Shown here in pieces: positions 35,815-45,937 of a stretch of DNA of 64,000 bases. The translations under genes were made by a program, and so were the position numbers. The notes under the pieces were generated by a model. That model was not told the origin of the DNA. It worked only from the letters and a program-made list of their open reading frames with translations, and did no database searches. This stretch comes from Metaphire vulgaris (taxonomy: Eukaryota > Annelida > Clitellata > Crassiclitellata > Megascolecidae). Location: assembly GCA_018105865.1 (NCBI GenBank), contig CM030867.1, positions 10,328,258 through 10,392,257 on the forward strand, in the 5' to 3' direction. The stretch's first letter is position 1; every line of letters starts with the position of its first letter.

Positions 35815-36902
35815 AAATGCATGCTTGACCATCACCAAGTAACTTTTAAGTTTTAGCCTTTGTGGTTGAAAAGTTTGACGGAAGATTTATTTCACAAACA
35901 GTGACTGTATAACATTAATTTCAGATGGATTCTCTGCTGTTGTTGCCTTGGTGAACTGCATGCACTGTTTGACCTCTGGATTGTCTGCAGCAGTTCATGG
36001 TTGAACGACCACCCCTCCTCCCTCCCTCCCCTCTCTGGTTCAGCATCATGTTGTGGATTCCGTGCTTATCTCTTTTGACTCTTAAAGCAGGGTACCAGTG
36101 GACTTTGGTGCCAGTAATACTTTTTGTTGTTCTGAACAAGCACATCACTGCTTCATATCTCTATGCTCAATCCATTAGTATTGTAGGTATCCCCCCTGCT
36201 GTTTGCTGCAAAATTAAGACTTTGAGTTAACACCGTTTTTGCTGAAGTGAATTTAAAATTTAAATGTATGATTATCTTTCTCAGATCGGTCGTGGAATTA
36301 TCGTTTTCGTTTGTTTCTTGAAGGGAGCTTCGTCAGAAACTGCCAAGAAGATTGGCAAGTTAAACTTTTAAAATTTAATTTATTTTGAATTATTTGGTAA
36401 ATTTACAATATTAACTAGTTACCATAATTGATCAGTGAATTTATCAGTTTCAATTCCACTGCATCTTGTGTTCATTTCACTAAAAGTATGTTTACTTTCT
36501 TAACCACTATAATAGAGTTTCTCACTTTTACTGCCGTTTCTAGCAACATATGTGAATTTGTGACATGCTTTAACAGCTAAAGCCGTGCTCGACATCCGTC
36601 TAAGCGAGACAGCAGAGGGCAATCTTGTGTCCATTCTCGATCTTCCAGGAGATATTCTCGTCGTTCCTCAGACAACGCTTGGCGGCACAATTAACGGGGA
36701 TGTTATGCAGTACCACAATAATGCAGGCAAAGCTGACGCTGAGCTGCTCTATAATGATTTTGTTGGTGCACTTCAGAGTGTGTTTGATGTAAACAGTGCT
36801 ACTGTGGAACATGGTTGCAGCGTTTTGAAAGGGGCGTACGGAAACGAACAGGTCTTAACAGTTGAAGCAAATGCACTTCTTACTCATGTAATTGAGATCT
36901 AG
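29003..36902 (+). CDS. Two THAP domains fused to a D-aminoacyl-tRNA deacylase 2 (ATD) domain
   Basis: Exons 29003-29082, 30046-30253, 31520-31611, 33211-33496, 34138-34285, 35071-35249, 36285-36354 and 36577-36902 keep phase throughout (2,0,2,0,1,0,1), giving 462 residues. THAP 1 (about 1-93) has HCTARGC, CSEHF and AVPTEF. THAP 2 (about 105-190) has CAAPNC, WVQNCRRHDL, LCGRHF and AVPTLF and resembles THAP12. Each has an intact C2CH zinc set, so DNA binding is likely. Residues 223-271 form a Ser-rich then helical linker. Residues about 302-462 match human DTD2/ATD: ARVVIQQC, GIIVFVCFLKGA, SILDLPGDILVVPQTTLGG and MQYHNN. ATD clears mischarged aminoacyl-tRNA. Here the family's NGP(F/Y)TH reads NALLTH and PQATLGG reads PQTTLGG. 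The seventh intron has a GC donor (GCAAGT). Two separate transcripts are possible, but the first DTD2 exon has no Met. Confidence 0.75.
31668..31781 (+). repeat. Direct repeat, first copy, THAP-DTD2 intron 3
   Basis: About 114 bases, from AGGATTATTGCTACAGTA to AACCGTACTAGAAT, recur at 32017-32130 with a few differences. No family was recognised. Confidence 0.85.
32017..32130 (+). repeat. Direct repeat, second copy, THAP-DTD2 intron 3
   Basis: The second copy of the 31668-31781 segment lies about 235 bases downstream in the same orientation, suggesting a local duplication. Confidence 0.85.
32213..32611. mobile_element. Harbinger-like MITE, 399 bp
   Basis: The ends are GGGGCTGTCCATTAATTACG and TAATTAATGGACAGCCCC, with TTT on each side as a 3-bp duplication. 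The interior has GGTCATCACC blocks shared with 4862-5128 and 37813-38090. It lies in THAP-DTD2 intron 3. Confidence 0.75.
32989..33100 (+). repeat. 21-22-bp tandem repeat resembling splice acceptors
   Basis: Five units of CTCCTCTGTTTTTCTTATTT, each followed by AG, lie 110-220 bases before the true acceptor at 33209-33210. Each unit ends in a pyrimidine tract plus TTTAG. Confidence 0.85.
33512..33591. mobile_element. TTAA-bounded palindromic mini-element, copy F
   Basis: An 80-bp member in reverse orientation starts only 16 bases after the donor of THAP exon 33211-33496. The core is the complement of GTAACTCAATGTAAAATGGA. Confidence 0.75.
33883..33962. mobile_element. TTAA-bounded mini-element, divergent copy H
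   Basis: An 80-bp sequence with TTAACCCTTTG and AAAAGGGTTAA ends and a different interior. Size and termini put it in the same class. Confidence 0.5.
35749..35812. repeat. (TTG)n and (GT)n microsatellites
   Basis: A short TTG/TGG run passes into (GT)n in THAP-DTD2 intron 6. Others in the same gene are (ATC)n at 34810-34850 and (AAT)n at 34941-34985. Confidence 0.9.
36355..36576 (+). other. GC-AG intron in the DTD2 part
   Basis: The donor is ATTG|GCAAGT and the acceptor TTTAACAG. Splicing gives KKIAKAVLDIRLSET, colinear with the DTD2 family, so the GC donor is needed. GCAAGT is the usual sequence of GC-type donors. Confidence 0.85.
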
Positions 36903-37032
36903 CAGTGCTTTGTCAATTTTAGTTACTTTTTTGGTTGGATGAATTTACCTGTTAGGTTTACTTGGTTCTTCTTCTGGTGCCATTTAATAATAACTGTTTG
37001 AACAACAATGTTTGCTTGAATTCAGTTGTGAA

Positions 37033-37450
37033 CAGAGCCGGCGCATGGGTCCTGCAAGGCCTGCGGCCACAGGGGGGCTCCACTGGCCTCGGATATTTAA
37101 GAGTTCTCATTTTTCTTATTCTTAAGTTATTCCAAGTAAGTTATTGCGAAGAAAAGTTTAATTTAGGATTGCTGTGGCAAAATCACTGTGTTTCCATGTT
37201 TGTGTGTACACCTTAAAAAGACCGGTTATAATCATAATTTCTCCAGCATTTGCATGATGACTCGCTTACTTATTAGTAGAAATTTCCACAACCAAAAATA
37301 GGCTGCTTTGAAAGTTTGACGTGAATGCGTGCAGTGTACCACTAAGCGTGAAAATAGCTCAAGAAAATAGCTTGTCAAGACTTAAAAAACGTTGCAGGGG
37401 GCCCTCGTAAAAAGTTGCAGGGGGCCCCCAAAAGTGACACGCCGGCTCTG
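37033..37450. mobile_element. hAT-like MITE, 418 bp, with its empty site preserved
   Basis: Terminal repeats CAGAGCCGGCG / CGCCGGCTCTG are flanked by perfect GTTGTGAA (37025-37032 and 37451-37458). The paralogous copy at 49666-50069 has the same flank with one GTTGTGAA and no element. It lies in the 3' flank of the DTD2 gene. Confidence 0.92.
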
Positions 37451-38914
37451 GTTGTGAAGATTTTTGATGACATTTCAATTAACTTATCAACCTAGAAGGC
37501 CAATTAGCCCAAAGGTCAAAGTGCAGACATTAACTTTCGTAATTACAGTAGGCCTATAGCTGAGTTGCAGTTGCTGACGTGCCGACATTAGCACAGCCAT
37601 TTTCTGGTAAAAAAACATCGATGAGCAAAAAATGTTGTTGCATCAGTCTCCAGCTCTTGAGCTTTGTCTGTCTTACTACCTACCCCACCCCAAGCTACTC
37701 GATGGATTTTCGCAAATCCCAGGACCGGTCCCAGACTCCCAGTACGAATAGAGGAGCCCCCTTGACCCCTCCCCTTGTCAACAAACTGTCAAACTTTCAG
37801 TGGCTCCTATAATTATGTCAAAAACTTTGCCCCCCCCCCCCTAAGATCAGTGACAGGTCCCCTAAAAGTTTAGGTTTTTTACGGTGATGACCATTTTTGC
37901 TCATCAAGTGTCAAAATGTGGTGATGACCATTTGTTTTTTTTTTGCTTGTCAAGTTTTTTCCGTTGTAATAAACAACAATCCCTGAAATTTCATTTTTTA
38001 TTTGTAAATAATTAAATTGTTGATGTAACATTCTCTTGACCCCCTCCCCCACTAATTTGTTGATGTAATTAATGGACACCCGCTTGTGAAATCTGAGCAA
38101 ATTCTGGACATGAATTTTTCGTCAAATTTTTTAAAATTTCAACTGCCGATGACTATTTCATGAGATTCTTCTTGATGCCAATTTGTGCTTTCTTACTGTC
38201 GGTTTTAGCTTGATCTATGACAGCGGTTGCCACCCTTTTTTAAATGTACCTCCAAGCAAATAAGTGAACTTGGCACTTACCCTGGGCACGTAACACCTAC
38301 AGCACTTGAAATAATTGTTTTGTTCTGCAGTATGTCTTTTTTACATTGGCATTTAAAGACATTTTGGAGATCAAGTCACATTTTCTCTATAAAAGAGATA
38401 CTTGATACTTGTTGACTCTTACTCTTCTCACTTATATAAGTTTAGATCATTATCTATTTTTCATTAATTTGTTAAAATTCGTATTTCCTTCGTGTACCCC
38501 TTTACAGGAGCTCACATACCCCTAGATACATATACACCTGTATTATTGGAAGCATGTCAGATATATGCAGTAATTGAAAATTTGAAATTCTAACACAATT
38601 TTATTAATATTAAAAATTAATAAAAATATATCATCTCTTAACATTTTCTTTAAAGAAAATATCAACAGAGTCAAGGCACATTAGGCCAATATTTCTAGTG
38701 CAAAACATTACACTCTCAAAATTCTCTTAGCTAGCCTTTGTGTAAACAAATTTTGAAGATCAAGTTCGAATTACGTTGAAAAAAATGCAAATTAAATACT
38801 GAATCTTCTCAAATGTTACAAAATATTAAAAAATGGGGTTACAAAAGAAACGTAACATTGAAATGATTTTTATCTTCACAACACGTCCAATCATCTCCAA
38901 TCTGAAAGTAGATT
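37451..38914. other. 3' flanks of two convergent genes with MITE debris
   Basis: No gene is recognised. 37730-38090 holds a broken relative of the Harbinger-like MITE at 32213 (TCAACAAACTGTCAAACTTT, then ATTAATGGACACC). The rest is AT-rich and unassigned. Confidence 0.4.
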
Positions 38915-40041
38915 TTACTTTCCACTGCAAGATCCTTTTGATCTTCCGTTTGAATCAGCTCCCGCACCTGAACGGTCACCAGATACATCATCTGTGCTTG
39001 CAGAAGCCCCTTCGTGTGGATCATTTGCTTCGTCTCCAGTTTCACCTTCAAGTCTTTCCGCTTCAACATTCTGACCTCTTCCAGTTTCAGCACTTTGATT
39101 GGCTGTGCAATAATACAAGACAAAGACAACTAAGACAATTTGTCATTGGAATGGATGATGAAAACAGATCGTAGTCGTAAACATCTATTATGCCCAGAGC
39201 TGTAACTAGGAGGGGGCAAGGGGACAAACCCGAGCAAGCTACCCCGGACGCCTTCTTGGGAGGGGGCGCCAGAATCCATGCCTTGATTTTATTCACGATG
39301 GGAGTTTTACAGTCAAGAAGTTAAAAACGCCCATTGCTAGTATGTATGATTACAAAGACAAAAAGAAGTCAACACTGCTACAACTTTATTTACTCCTCAA
39401 GGTAGCGAACAGTCAGAAAAGCAAAAAATGTCGTCACCAGTTATTAAGTTTTCAAACTAAATTGGGTAGGGGCGAAAAATTGATACCTTGCCCCGGGCGC
39501 CAAATACTCTTGCTACAGCTCTGATTATGCCTTTAGACTTGAGCCCTCCTCCCACCTTTTGGGAGGCCAACATAGGGAAACGGGAAGGTTCCTGTGCTCC
39601 CCCCCCCACACTTTTTCATCCAAACTTACGACAATCAAAACAGATGCAGAGCCTCACAAAACCTATGCAGACATCAAAGAAGAGGCAAGAGAGAGAGAGA
39701 TCGAGGAATGAAAGCAATTTAACCCGATGATGGTGACGTGATGATGACGATGATGATGTATTACTGCTTAAGTCATATATAAAAATATACCTACTATTAA
39801 ACGAATGTGAAATGTTGTCTCCTGCCCGGAAATTATTGAAGTTTCCCGCCCCACACGATTTCTCAACAGCCGTCTTCAGCGCAGCTACTGCTGAGCTGAG
39901 CAGTGCTCTGTCAGTCATCTGGCGCGGTCGTCGTCCGCGAAGACGTCTCTGCGTTCGTGCAGGTGGCCGAGCTCGGTCATTTCCAGAGTTTCCTTCTCGC
40001 GATCTAGATCTCGACCGCTCATTGGCGCCTTCGCCCTCCAT
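38915..40041 (-). CDS. Two-exon gene of unknown function, Arg/Ser-rich then acidic
   Basis: Exons 40041-39795 and 39102-38915 join in phase 1 (donor AATA|GTAGGT, acceptor TTGCACAG) to 144 residues ending at TAA. The ATG context GGGATGG is good. A TTGATTTAG just before it could be an acceptor for a non-coding first exon. The N-terminal third has SRSRSRE and a basic run (RRLRGRRPRQ). The middle, MTDRALLSSAVAALKTAVEK, is probably an amphipathic helix. The second exon is acidic, Gly/Asp/Ser-rich and low in hydrophobics, so likely disordered. No known domain was recognised. Nuclear localisation is suggested only by the basic stretch. A second frame through exon 2 is also open but does not fit the splice phase. 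The hAT-like MITE at 39195-39523 and a (GATGAT)n stretch lie in the intron. Confidence 0.5.
39195..39523. mobile_element. hAT-like MITE, 329 bp
   Basis: The ends CAGAGCTGTAACTAG and GCTACAGCTCTG are flanked by perfect ATTATGCC (39187-39194 and 39524-39531). It lies in the intron of the unknown gene at 38915-40041. Confidence 0.88.
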
Positions 40042-41779
40042 CCCTAAATCAATGGCAAACATTTGTTGAATATGCATTTAAGCTGACTGCAGGTAAAATT
40101 AATTAGTTGATAATGTAGTTCTATTGAAAGAAAATCTGCTGTAATGTCCTCTACGCTAAAGTGTATGCTGCGTTAAAATTAAGGAGCGACCACTTTATGG
40201 TTCTCTCGCTCGCTCTTCATCAGAGTATACGAAGATATTTCACTTCGAACTACGATTTATATTTTACTTTGAACGATTATCGACGTTTAACTAACTAAAC
40301 TCGATATCCTTTTTCGGCTACTATCGAATTTCTTCTTCAACAAGTTTCGTTCTGTATTTTAAAATTTTGAAATGTCTACAAAAATTCGATGACTAACGGC
40401 TCGCGAGATTAAACTACTTAGCAACTCTGGTTGGAACGTCATAGTTCACAAATTTCTTCAGGAATTTTTTAGCGCAAGAATACAAAGGCAAAAGAGCTGG
40501 ATTCTAAGAGGAGGATCGTTATTCAGAAGTAAGTAAGTAAAATCTCGTTAATTTCTATAGAGCTTTCAAAAGCAGCACCGAAGTAGCTCCTTATTCATAG
40601 GCGCTTAATCTTAAAATGAAGTAGCTATAGCCAAAGGTGGGGTCATTCGTGCAGGGTCATTTAGTCCTAAGGGCCAGTGGTTGGGACGTTACACTTACAG
40701 CTATGGAGGAAATGATTTTTTGAAGAGAAATGATTTCAGTTTAGACCTAGAAAGAAAATTTGAGGAGATGTTGCAAGAATGGAGGGAAATTGTGACTCAG
40801 AATTTGTTATTTGACCATGGTGTAGACAGCGGAGGGATGCTGGAATTGAGTTCCAAAGTTCAGATGCAGCACATGAAAAAGCACGGTTTCAAATTTTGAG
40901 AGATGATTGATTCAGAGGACGAAGGAGAGTTACGTGAGAGGAAGATCAAGTAGATCGAGGATGTTGTGGGATTATCAGATTTCGCAGGTATACTGGTTTT
41001 GATCAGAGGCGTAGCGAGGGTATCCGGCGCCCGGGGGCAAAGTATACCGTTGGCGTCCCTAACATTGCTGACGAGGGATGTTGGGGTGTTGGGAGGTGTC
41101 AAAATATCCCTCGATTGAGGGTGTCGGTCTCAGATGGGGTGTTGGGGGGTGGGGGTGTATTAGGGGCAGTGTTTATTCTAGGCCTGTTTTTTTTGGGGGG
41201 GGGGGGATTCCCCAAGTTTTAAAATTCCCCCAACATTTTTATGTGTTGGCTTGGGGGTGGAAATTTTCCCCCAAAAGCGTGGAGACACAAATCTTGTTCC
41301 CCCAAACATTTAGAAGTCCCCCCCATGTCAAGGTGGCTAGAATAAACACTGGTTAAGGGTGTAAAAATATCCCTGCCCATCTTGGTCGGATAAGGGTTAA
41401 ATATTTTATGTTAACTCATCGTGACGTCATCAGTAAAAGTTGTTCAGCTTCAGGAGGGCTTTGCCTCTGACCCCTGACCATGCAGGGGCTTGCCCTCTGG
41501 ACCCAATGGGAGCTCTTCCCCAGATTCTCTCAATTTACTCGCCATAGCCCCCACTCTCAAACTAGACCTGTGCGCCGACGCTCTGAGGGTCGGCGGCGGC
41601 GGCGGCGGCGCGCGCCGAACCAATTTTATCGGCGTCGGCGGTGTACAAACGGTTAATACAGTAAAATGCGTGTGACTACAAAAGATACCATATGATATCG
41701 TCGTTTTTGTCCAATCCTCATGGTTTTTTGTCGCCCGGTTTATTTGAAAACAATGTTACAAACTTATAATACTAGTAAA
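40042..41779. other. Repeat-only region with nested MITEs
   Basis: 40516-40620 repeats the LINE/SINE tail found at 24660-24740 (AATCTCGTTAA..CTATAG..GCTTTCAAAA). 40681-40980 is a LINE fragment. 41007-41395 is a hAT-like MITE (AGAGGCGTAGCGAGG start) split by a second MITE at 41167-41352. 41565-41650 is a GGC-rich block that resembles 45560-45650. No gene is visible. Confidence 0.5.
41167..41352. mobile_element. MITE nested within another MITE
   Basis: CAGTGTTTATTCTAG and CTAGAATAAACACTG ends enclose a G- and C-run interior. It interrupts the string GTTAGGGGTGTAAAAAT that is continuous in the related element at 60250-60290. It is related to 18661-18806. Confidence 0.7.
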
Positions 41780-41974
41780 CAGTGGCGGCTCTAGGATTTG
41801 GCAAGTGGGGGGGGGGGCGTTGGGGGGGGGCAACTTCTAATCATGGGGGCCAACCATTTGCTGTTTAATGTATGTAGCATTAAGTGTAGGGTCCCAACTG
41901 GGGGGGCCACTGGGGGGGCCAGGCAGTCAATAGGGGGCACGGGCCCCCCTGGCCCCCCGGTGGAGCCGCCACTG
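41780..41974. mobile_element. hAT-like MITE, 195 bp
   Basis: CAGTGGCGGCTC / GAGCCGCCACTG ends have perfect CTAGTAAA duplications (41772-41779 and 41975-41982). A decayed sister is at about 3063-3230. Confidence 0.9.
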
Positions 41975-42017
41975 CTAGTAAAAATAAAATTATACAGTTT
42001 AAGAAACATATTATCAT

Positions 42018-42305
42018 CAGAGCCGTAACTAGTGAATTCGGCGCTCGGGGCAAGGTACAAATTTTGCGCTCCTAAATTCCGGTGACGACCTTTTTATGCT
42101 TATCTGAGCTTTCACGACATAGCAATCTATAGCCTTTAGCAGCCCAAAAACCGGTGATGACCTTTTTTACTTATCTGTATTTTCTGTATTTTACGCCGCA
42201 AAAAGTGGATAGTGGTTGTATAATTTTTTATAAAAGTGTCCAAAATGTGCCCCCCACTAAGACGGCGCCCGGCGCAGTTTGCCCCGCCCCCTAGCTACGG
42301 TTCTG
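42018..42305. mobile_element. hAT-like MITE, 288 bp
   Basis: The ends are CAGAGCCGTAACTAG and CTAGCTACGGTTCTG. The flanks ATTATCAT and TTTATCAA agree at six of eight positions. Confidence 0.65.
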
Positions 42306-42713
42306 TTTATCAAATTATATTGTTTCATTATATATCCCAAATTGACCATAAATGAAAACTTTTAAAAAGTTTATGTGCCAACTTAGAAAACAAAGCACTG
42401 CCGACATCAGACTAAGAAGATTAATTTTAAACTAAACTAAGAGGATTTAAGCAACAAACGCTCTCAGTTACGATGCATAGGTTCAATGCTCGTGTAATTA
42501 ACTGTGCACAGTTAATTTTAGCATAATTTTAGCATCTTTTTTGGCAGAGCCGGAGCGACCCACTCCGCGAGGCAGGGGGCGCACGCTTTTGAGGGGTGCC
42601 AAATTTCCGAAGTGATCAGTTATTGAAATGACGCTCTGTTAAGTCTTTAGCACAAATGATCAGCTACTTCAACCTACTATACAGTTCTTTACATAGAATT
42701 GAACAATACATAT

Positions 42714-42991
42714 CAGGGGCGGATCCAGGGTATTCAGTGCCCGGGGACAAAGTGTACGTTAGCTGACATAGCTGACAAGCAAAAAAAGGTCGTCGGTCGT
42801 CACATCGTTTTCGGCGCTCCCAGCTCTTACGGCGCCCCTCTTCATATAGTGCTGACAAGCAAAAAAAGGTCGTCACACGTTTTTCTTCTTTATTGTGCAT
42901 TTCATTTACCCAAATATCCGATTTTTGCGCCCTCTCACCTCGGCGCCCGGGGACATGTGTACCCCTGCATGCCCCCTTAGATCCGCCTCTG
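42714..42991. mobile_element. hAT-like MITE, 278 bp
   Basis: The ends are CAGGGGCGGATCC and AGATCCGCCTCTG. The flanks ATACATAT and ATATATAT differ at one position. It has an interior repeat GCTGACAAGCAAAAAAAGGT. Confidence 0.7.
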
Positions 42992-43012
42992 ATATATATA
43001 TATATATATCAT

Positions 43013-44495
43013 ATTAAAATCGTTATTCTGTATGTCTGTTACCTTCAAGCGTTCTGATTGGTTGATTATTGGTAGACGGTTTAGTCCTTACGTCGCGATG
43101 CGTTCGAAGACGTTGCTATTGGTAACAATTGTTCGTAGTTTAGCATGGTTTAGTCGAGTCATTGCAGCGTCAGAGGGGTGGGCGTGCGACGACGTTGCTA
43201 TTGGTAACAATTGTTCGTAGCTTGAGGAAGTTGCCCAATTTTAACGTACATTTTAACGTACACAAAAAATACGTGTACAGCGTCGCAGTTGCGTGATTTT
43301 AACGTACATAGGCCTAATTATTACGTGACGCAGAGCTTGGCTAGGTGGCGTATGTGCAGTACATCATTGAAACGTTGCTCAGCATGAATTCAATGATTGG
43401 GTTTTAGTATTATCCTGCACTGCGAGCGAAGCGAGCATCTTTCTAGTATATATATATATTAAGATCGTTATCTGTATGTCTGTTACCTTCAAGCGTTCTG
43501 ATTGGTTGACTATTGCTAGACGGTTTAGACCGTTTAGTCCTTACGTCGCGATGCGTTCGTGGGCGAGCGTTGACTATTGGTAGACGGTTTAGACCGTTTA
43601 GTCCTTACGTCGCGATGCGTTGGTGGACGATGTTCGAAGACGACGTTGCTATTGGTAACAATTGTTCGTAGAATCGTAGTTTAACACGGTCGGCTGGGCG
43701 TGCGACGACGTTGCTATTGGTAACAATTGTTCGTAGAATCGTAGTTTAACACGGTCGACTGGGCGTGCGACGACGTTGCTATTGGTAACAATTGTTCGCA
43801 GCCTCAGGTAGTTGTGCGTACACAAAAAAATACGTGTACAGCGTCACACATGTCCACAGTTGCGTGATTTTAACGTACATAGGCCTAATTATTACGTGGC
43901 GCAGAGCTTGGCTAGATGGCGATCATTGAAATGTTGTTCAGCATGAATTCAATGATTGGGTATTAGGTATAGGTATTGGATTAGTATTATCCTGCACTGC
44001 GAGCGAAGCGAGCGCGAGCGAAGCGAGCCTCTTTCTAGTATAATATTAAAATCCTTATTCTGTATGTCTGTTACCTTCAAGCGTTCTCATTGGTTGACAA
44101 AGAAACGTTTGACCAAGCGTACGTTTAGCACGGTTTAGTCGAGTCATTGCAGCGTCAGAGGGCTGGGCGTGCGACGACGTTGCTATTGGTAACAATTGTT
44201 CGTAGCTTGAGGAAGTTGCGCAATTTTAACGTACATTTTAACGTACACATAAATACGTGTACAGCGTCACAAATGGTCACAGTTGCGTGATTTTAACGTA
44301 CATAGGCCTAATTATTACGTGGCGCAGAGCTTGGCGAAGCGTTTGACGAACCGTACGTTGCAGCGTCAGAGCTTGGCTATGTCGTGGCGTATGTACATCA
44401 TTGAAACGTTGTTCAGCAGCATGAATTCAATGATTGGGTTTTAGTAATTTAGTATTATCCTGCACTGCGAGCGAAGCGAGCCTCTTTCTAGTATA
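43013..44495 (+). mobile_element. Tandem array of three elements with Helitron-like 3' ends
   Basis: Three units (43013-43449, 43460-44036, 44041-44495) share a start (ATTCTGTATGTCTGTTACCT), the block CGACGTTGCTATTGGTAACA, ATAGGCCTAATTATTACGTG, and an end GCGAGCGAAGCGAGC..TCTTTCTAGTA. A GC-rich motif close to a CTAG end next to AT fits Helitron termini, but no Rep/helicase is present and the 5' TC is unclear. The middle unit carries extra internal repeats of the CGTTGCTATTGG block. Confidence 0.5.
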
Positions 44496-45659
44496 TTATT
44501 TAAACAAGACGAGCAGAAGGCTTACGAATATTTTTGAACCGGCACCTAGTTAGGCTATTTGTCACACGTGACCTGACTGCTGTTATGAATATTCATTTCT
44601 ACGCGCGGTAGCACGGGTATCCTTTTGTTAACGAAGTTAGAATATTGTGTTCAAATTTACGTAATCCTTGATTACTTGATTATATTATATTGAGATGAAC
44701 ATTTCGCATTTGTGCTTCTTTTGTTTTGACAGTTTTGTCATCCTGAAACCGCCGTACCCTGGACGTTTAGATTAACTTAAATAAAGACGATGGCTAGATT
44801 TTGACCGTTCACTCGAATGCAAGATATGACTGCATTGATTCAATTTGATCGCCCGATAGGAGAGAGATATTATCTCAGTAGTAATTACTAATTGCGTGAA
44901 TTTACTGTGATTAAGTAAACGAATTCAACTACATTATGTAATAAGGTTACATACATATCTTTTCTAGACATATAAAGAAATATTCAGAGTAGGGGAGGAC
45001 GGGGTGTTTTCGGCCAGCGGGTAATTTCGGCCATGTCCATTCTGCGTCATCAATCGACAAGAGTGCAACAAATAAATTACTGATACGGTGATACCTCCCT
45101 TTAGGCCTATTTAGAGTAATCATTTCTAAATTGTTAATATGGATTCCAAAAAGAAACTCTCTGGAGCAGCAAATAGAAAGCGATAGGCAGCTACTGTTAA
45201 AATTGTCTGGATCTGGAGGTCCTTTTAACAGATAGGCCTAATAAAAGATGTAACGGGATTAGAATTATTTTAGGAAATTTCATCATTTACAGTGTAGAGT
45301 TTTATTTACATCGGAGTCTGATCAGTTTCTTAATCCACATGAAACTCTAAAGTTTAGTCATTTAAAGTTTTAAACCATCTCACTTTCCCAAACATGGCCA
45401 TTGCTCTACGGATCTTGCTTACACTTCCTGTCAGTGTGGTCATTGGAAAATGATCATTTTCCAGACTAAAATTAATAAGAATCTGTTTGAGGTCAACTAT
45501 CGCCTATAATAGACTTTTGGGCCAGGCTGGTTACATGAGAAAATAATTTCACCAAAGGGACGCCGGCGTCACGCCGATGTTCTCTCGGCGGCGACGGCGT
45601 CATGAAAACGTCGGCGGCGCACAGGTCTATCTCAAACGTCTGACGTCGCCACTGATAAT

Positions 45660-45834
45660 CAGGGCGCGATTTGCGGGAGGGAAAAGGGGAATCTTCCCCC
45701 CTACTGCCCAACTGCATCCCCCTACTGCTACATCCCCACCACTACATCCCCCCACTGCTACAGTTTCCAACAACTACATCCCCCCAAGCTCGACATATCC
45801 CCCCCGACTGCTCCAGGTCACAAATCGCACCCTG
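45660..45834. mobile_element. hAT-like MITE, 175 bp
   Basis: CAGGGCGCGATTTG / CAAATCGCACCCTG ends have perfect CTGATAAT duplications (45652-45659 and 45835-45842). The interior has CTACATCCCC repeats. Confidence 0.88.
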
Positions 45835-45937
45835 CTGATAATAGCTTGAACAATAATAATAACGTGATTTCAAGTGATTCAGTAGGCTATGTTCTAACTG
45901 GACGCCGTCAGCGAATGAAAAGAGCCAATTATTAATT

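Noticed and set aside
38839..39129. Second open frame through exon 2 of the unknown gene (hydrophobic, Lys-rich)
   Set aside because: It needs phase 0 at the acceptor at 39102, while the upstream exon offers phase 1 (or 2, which hits a stop).
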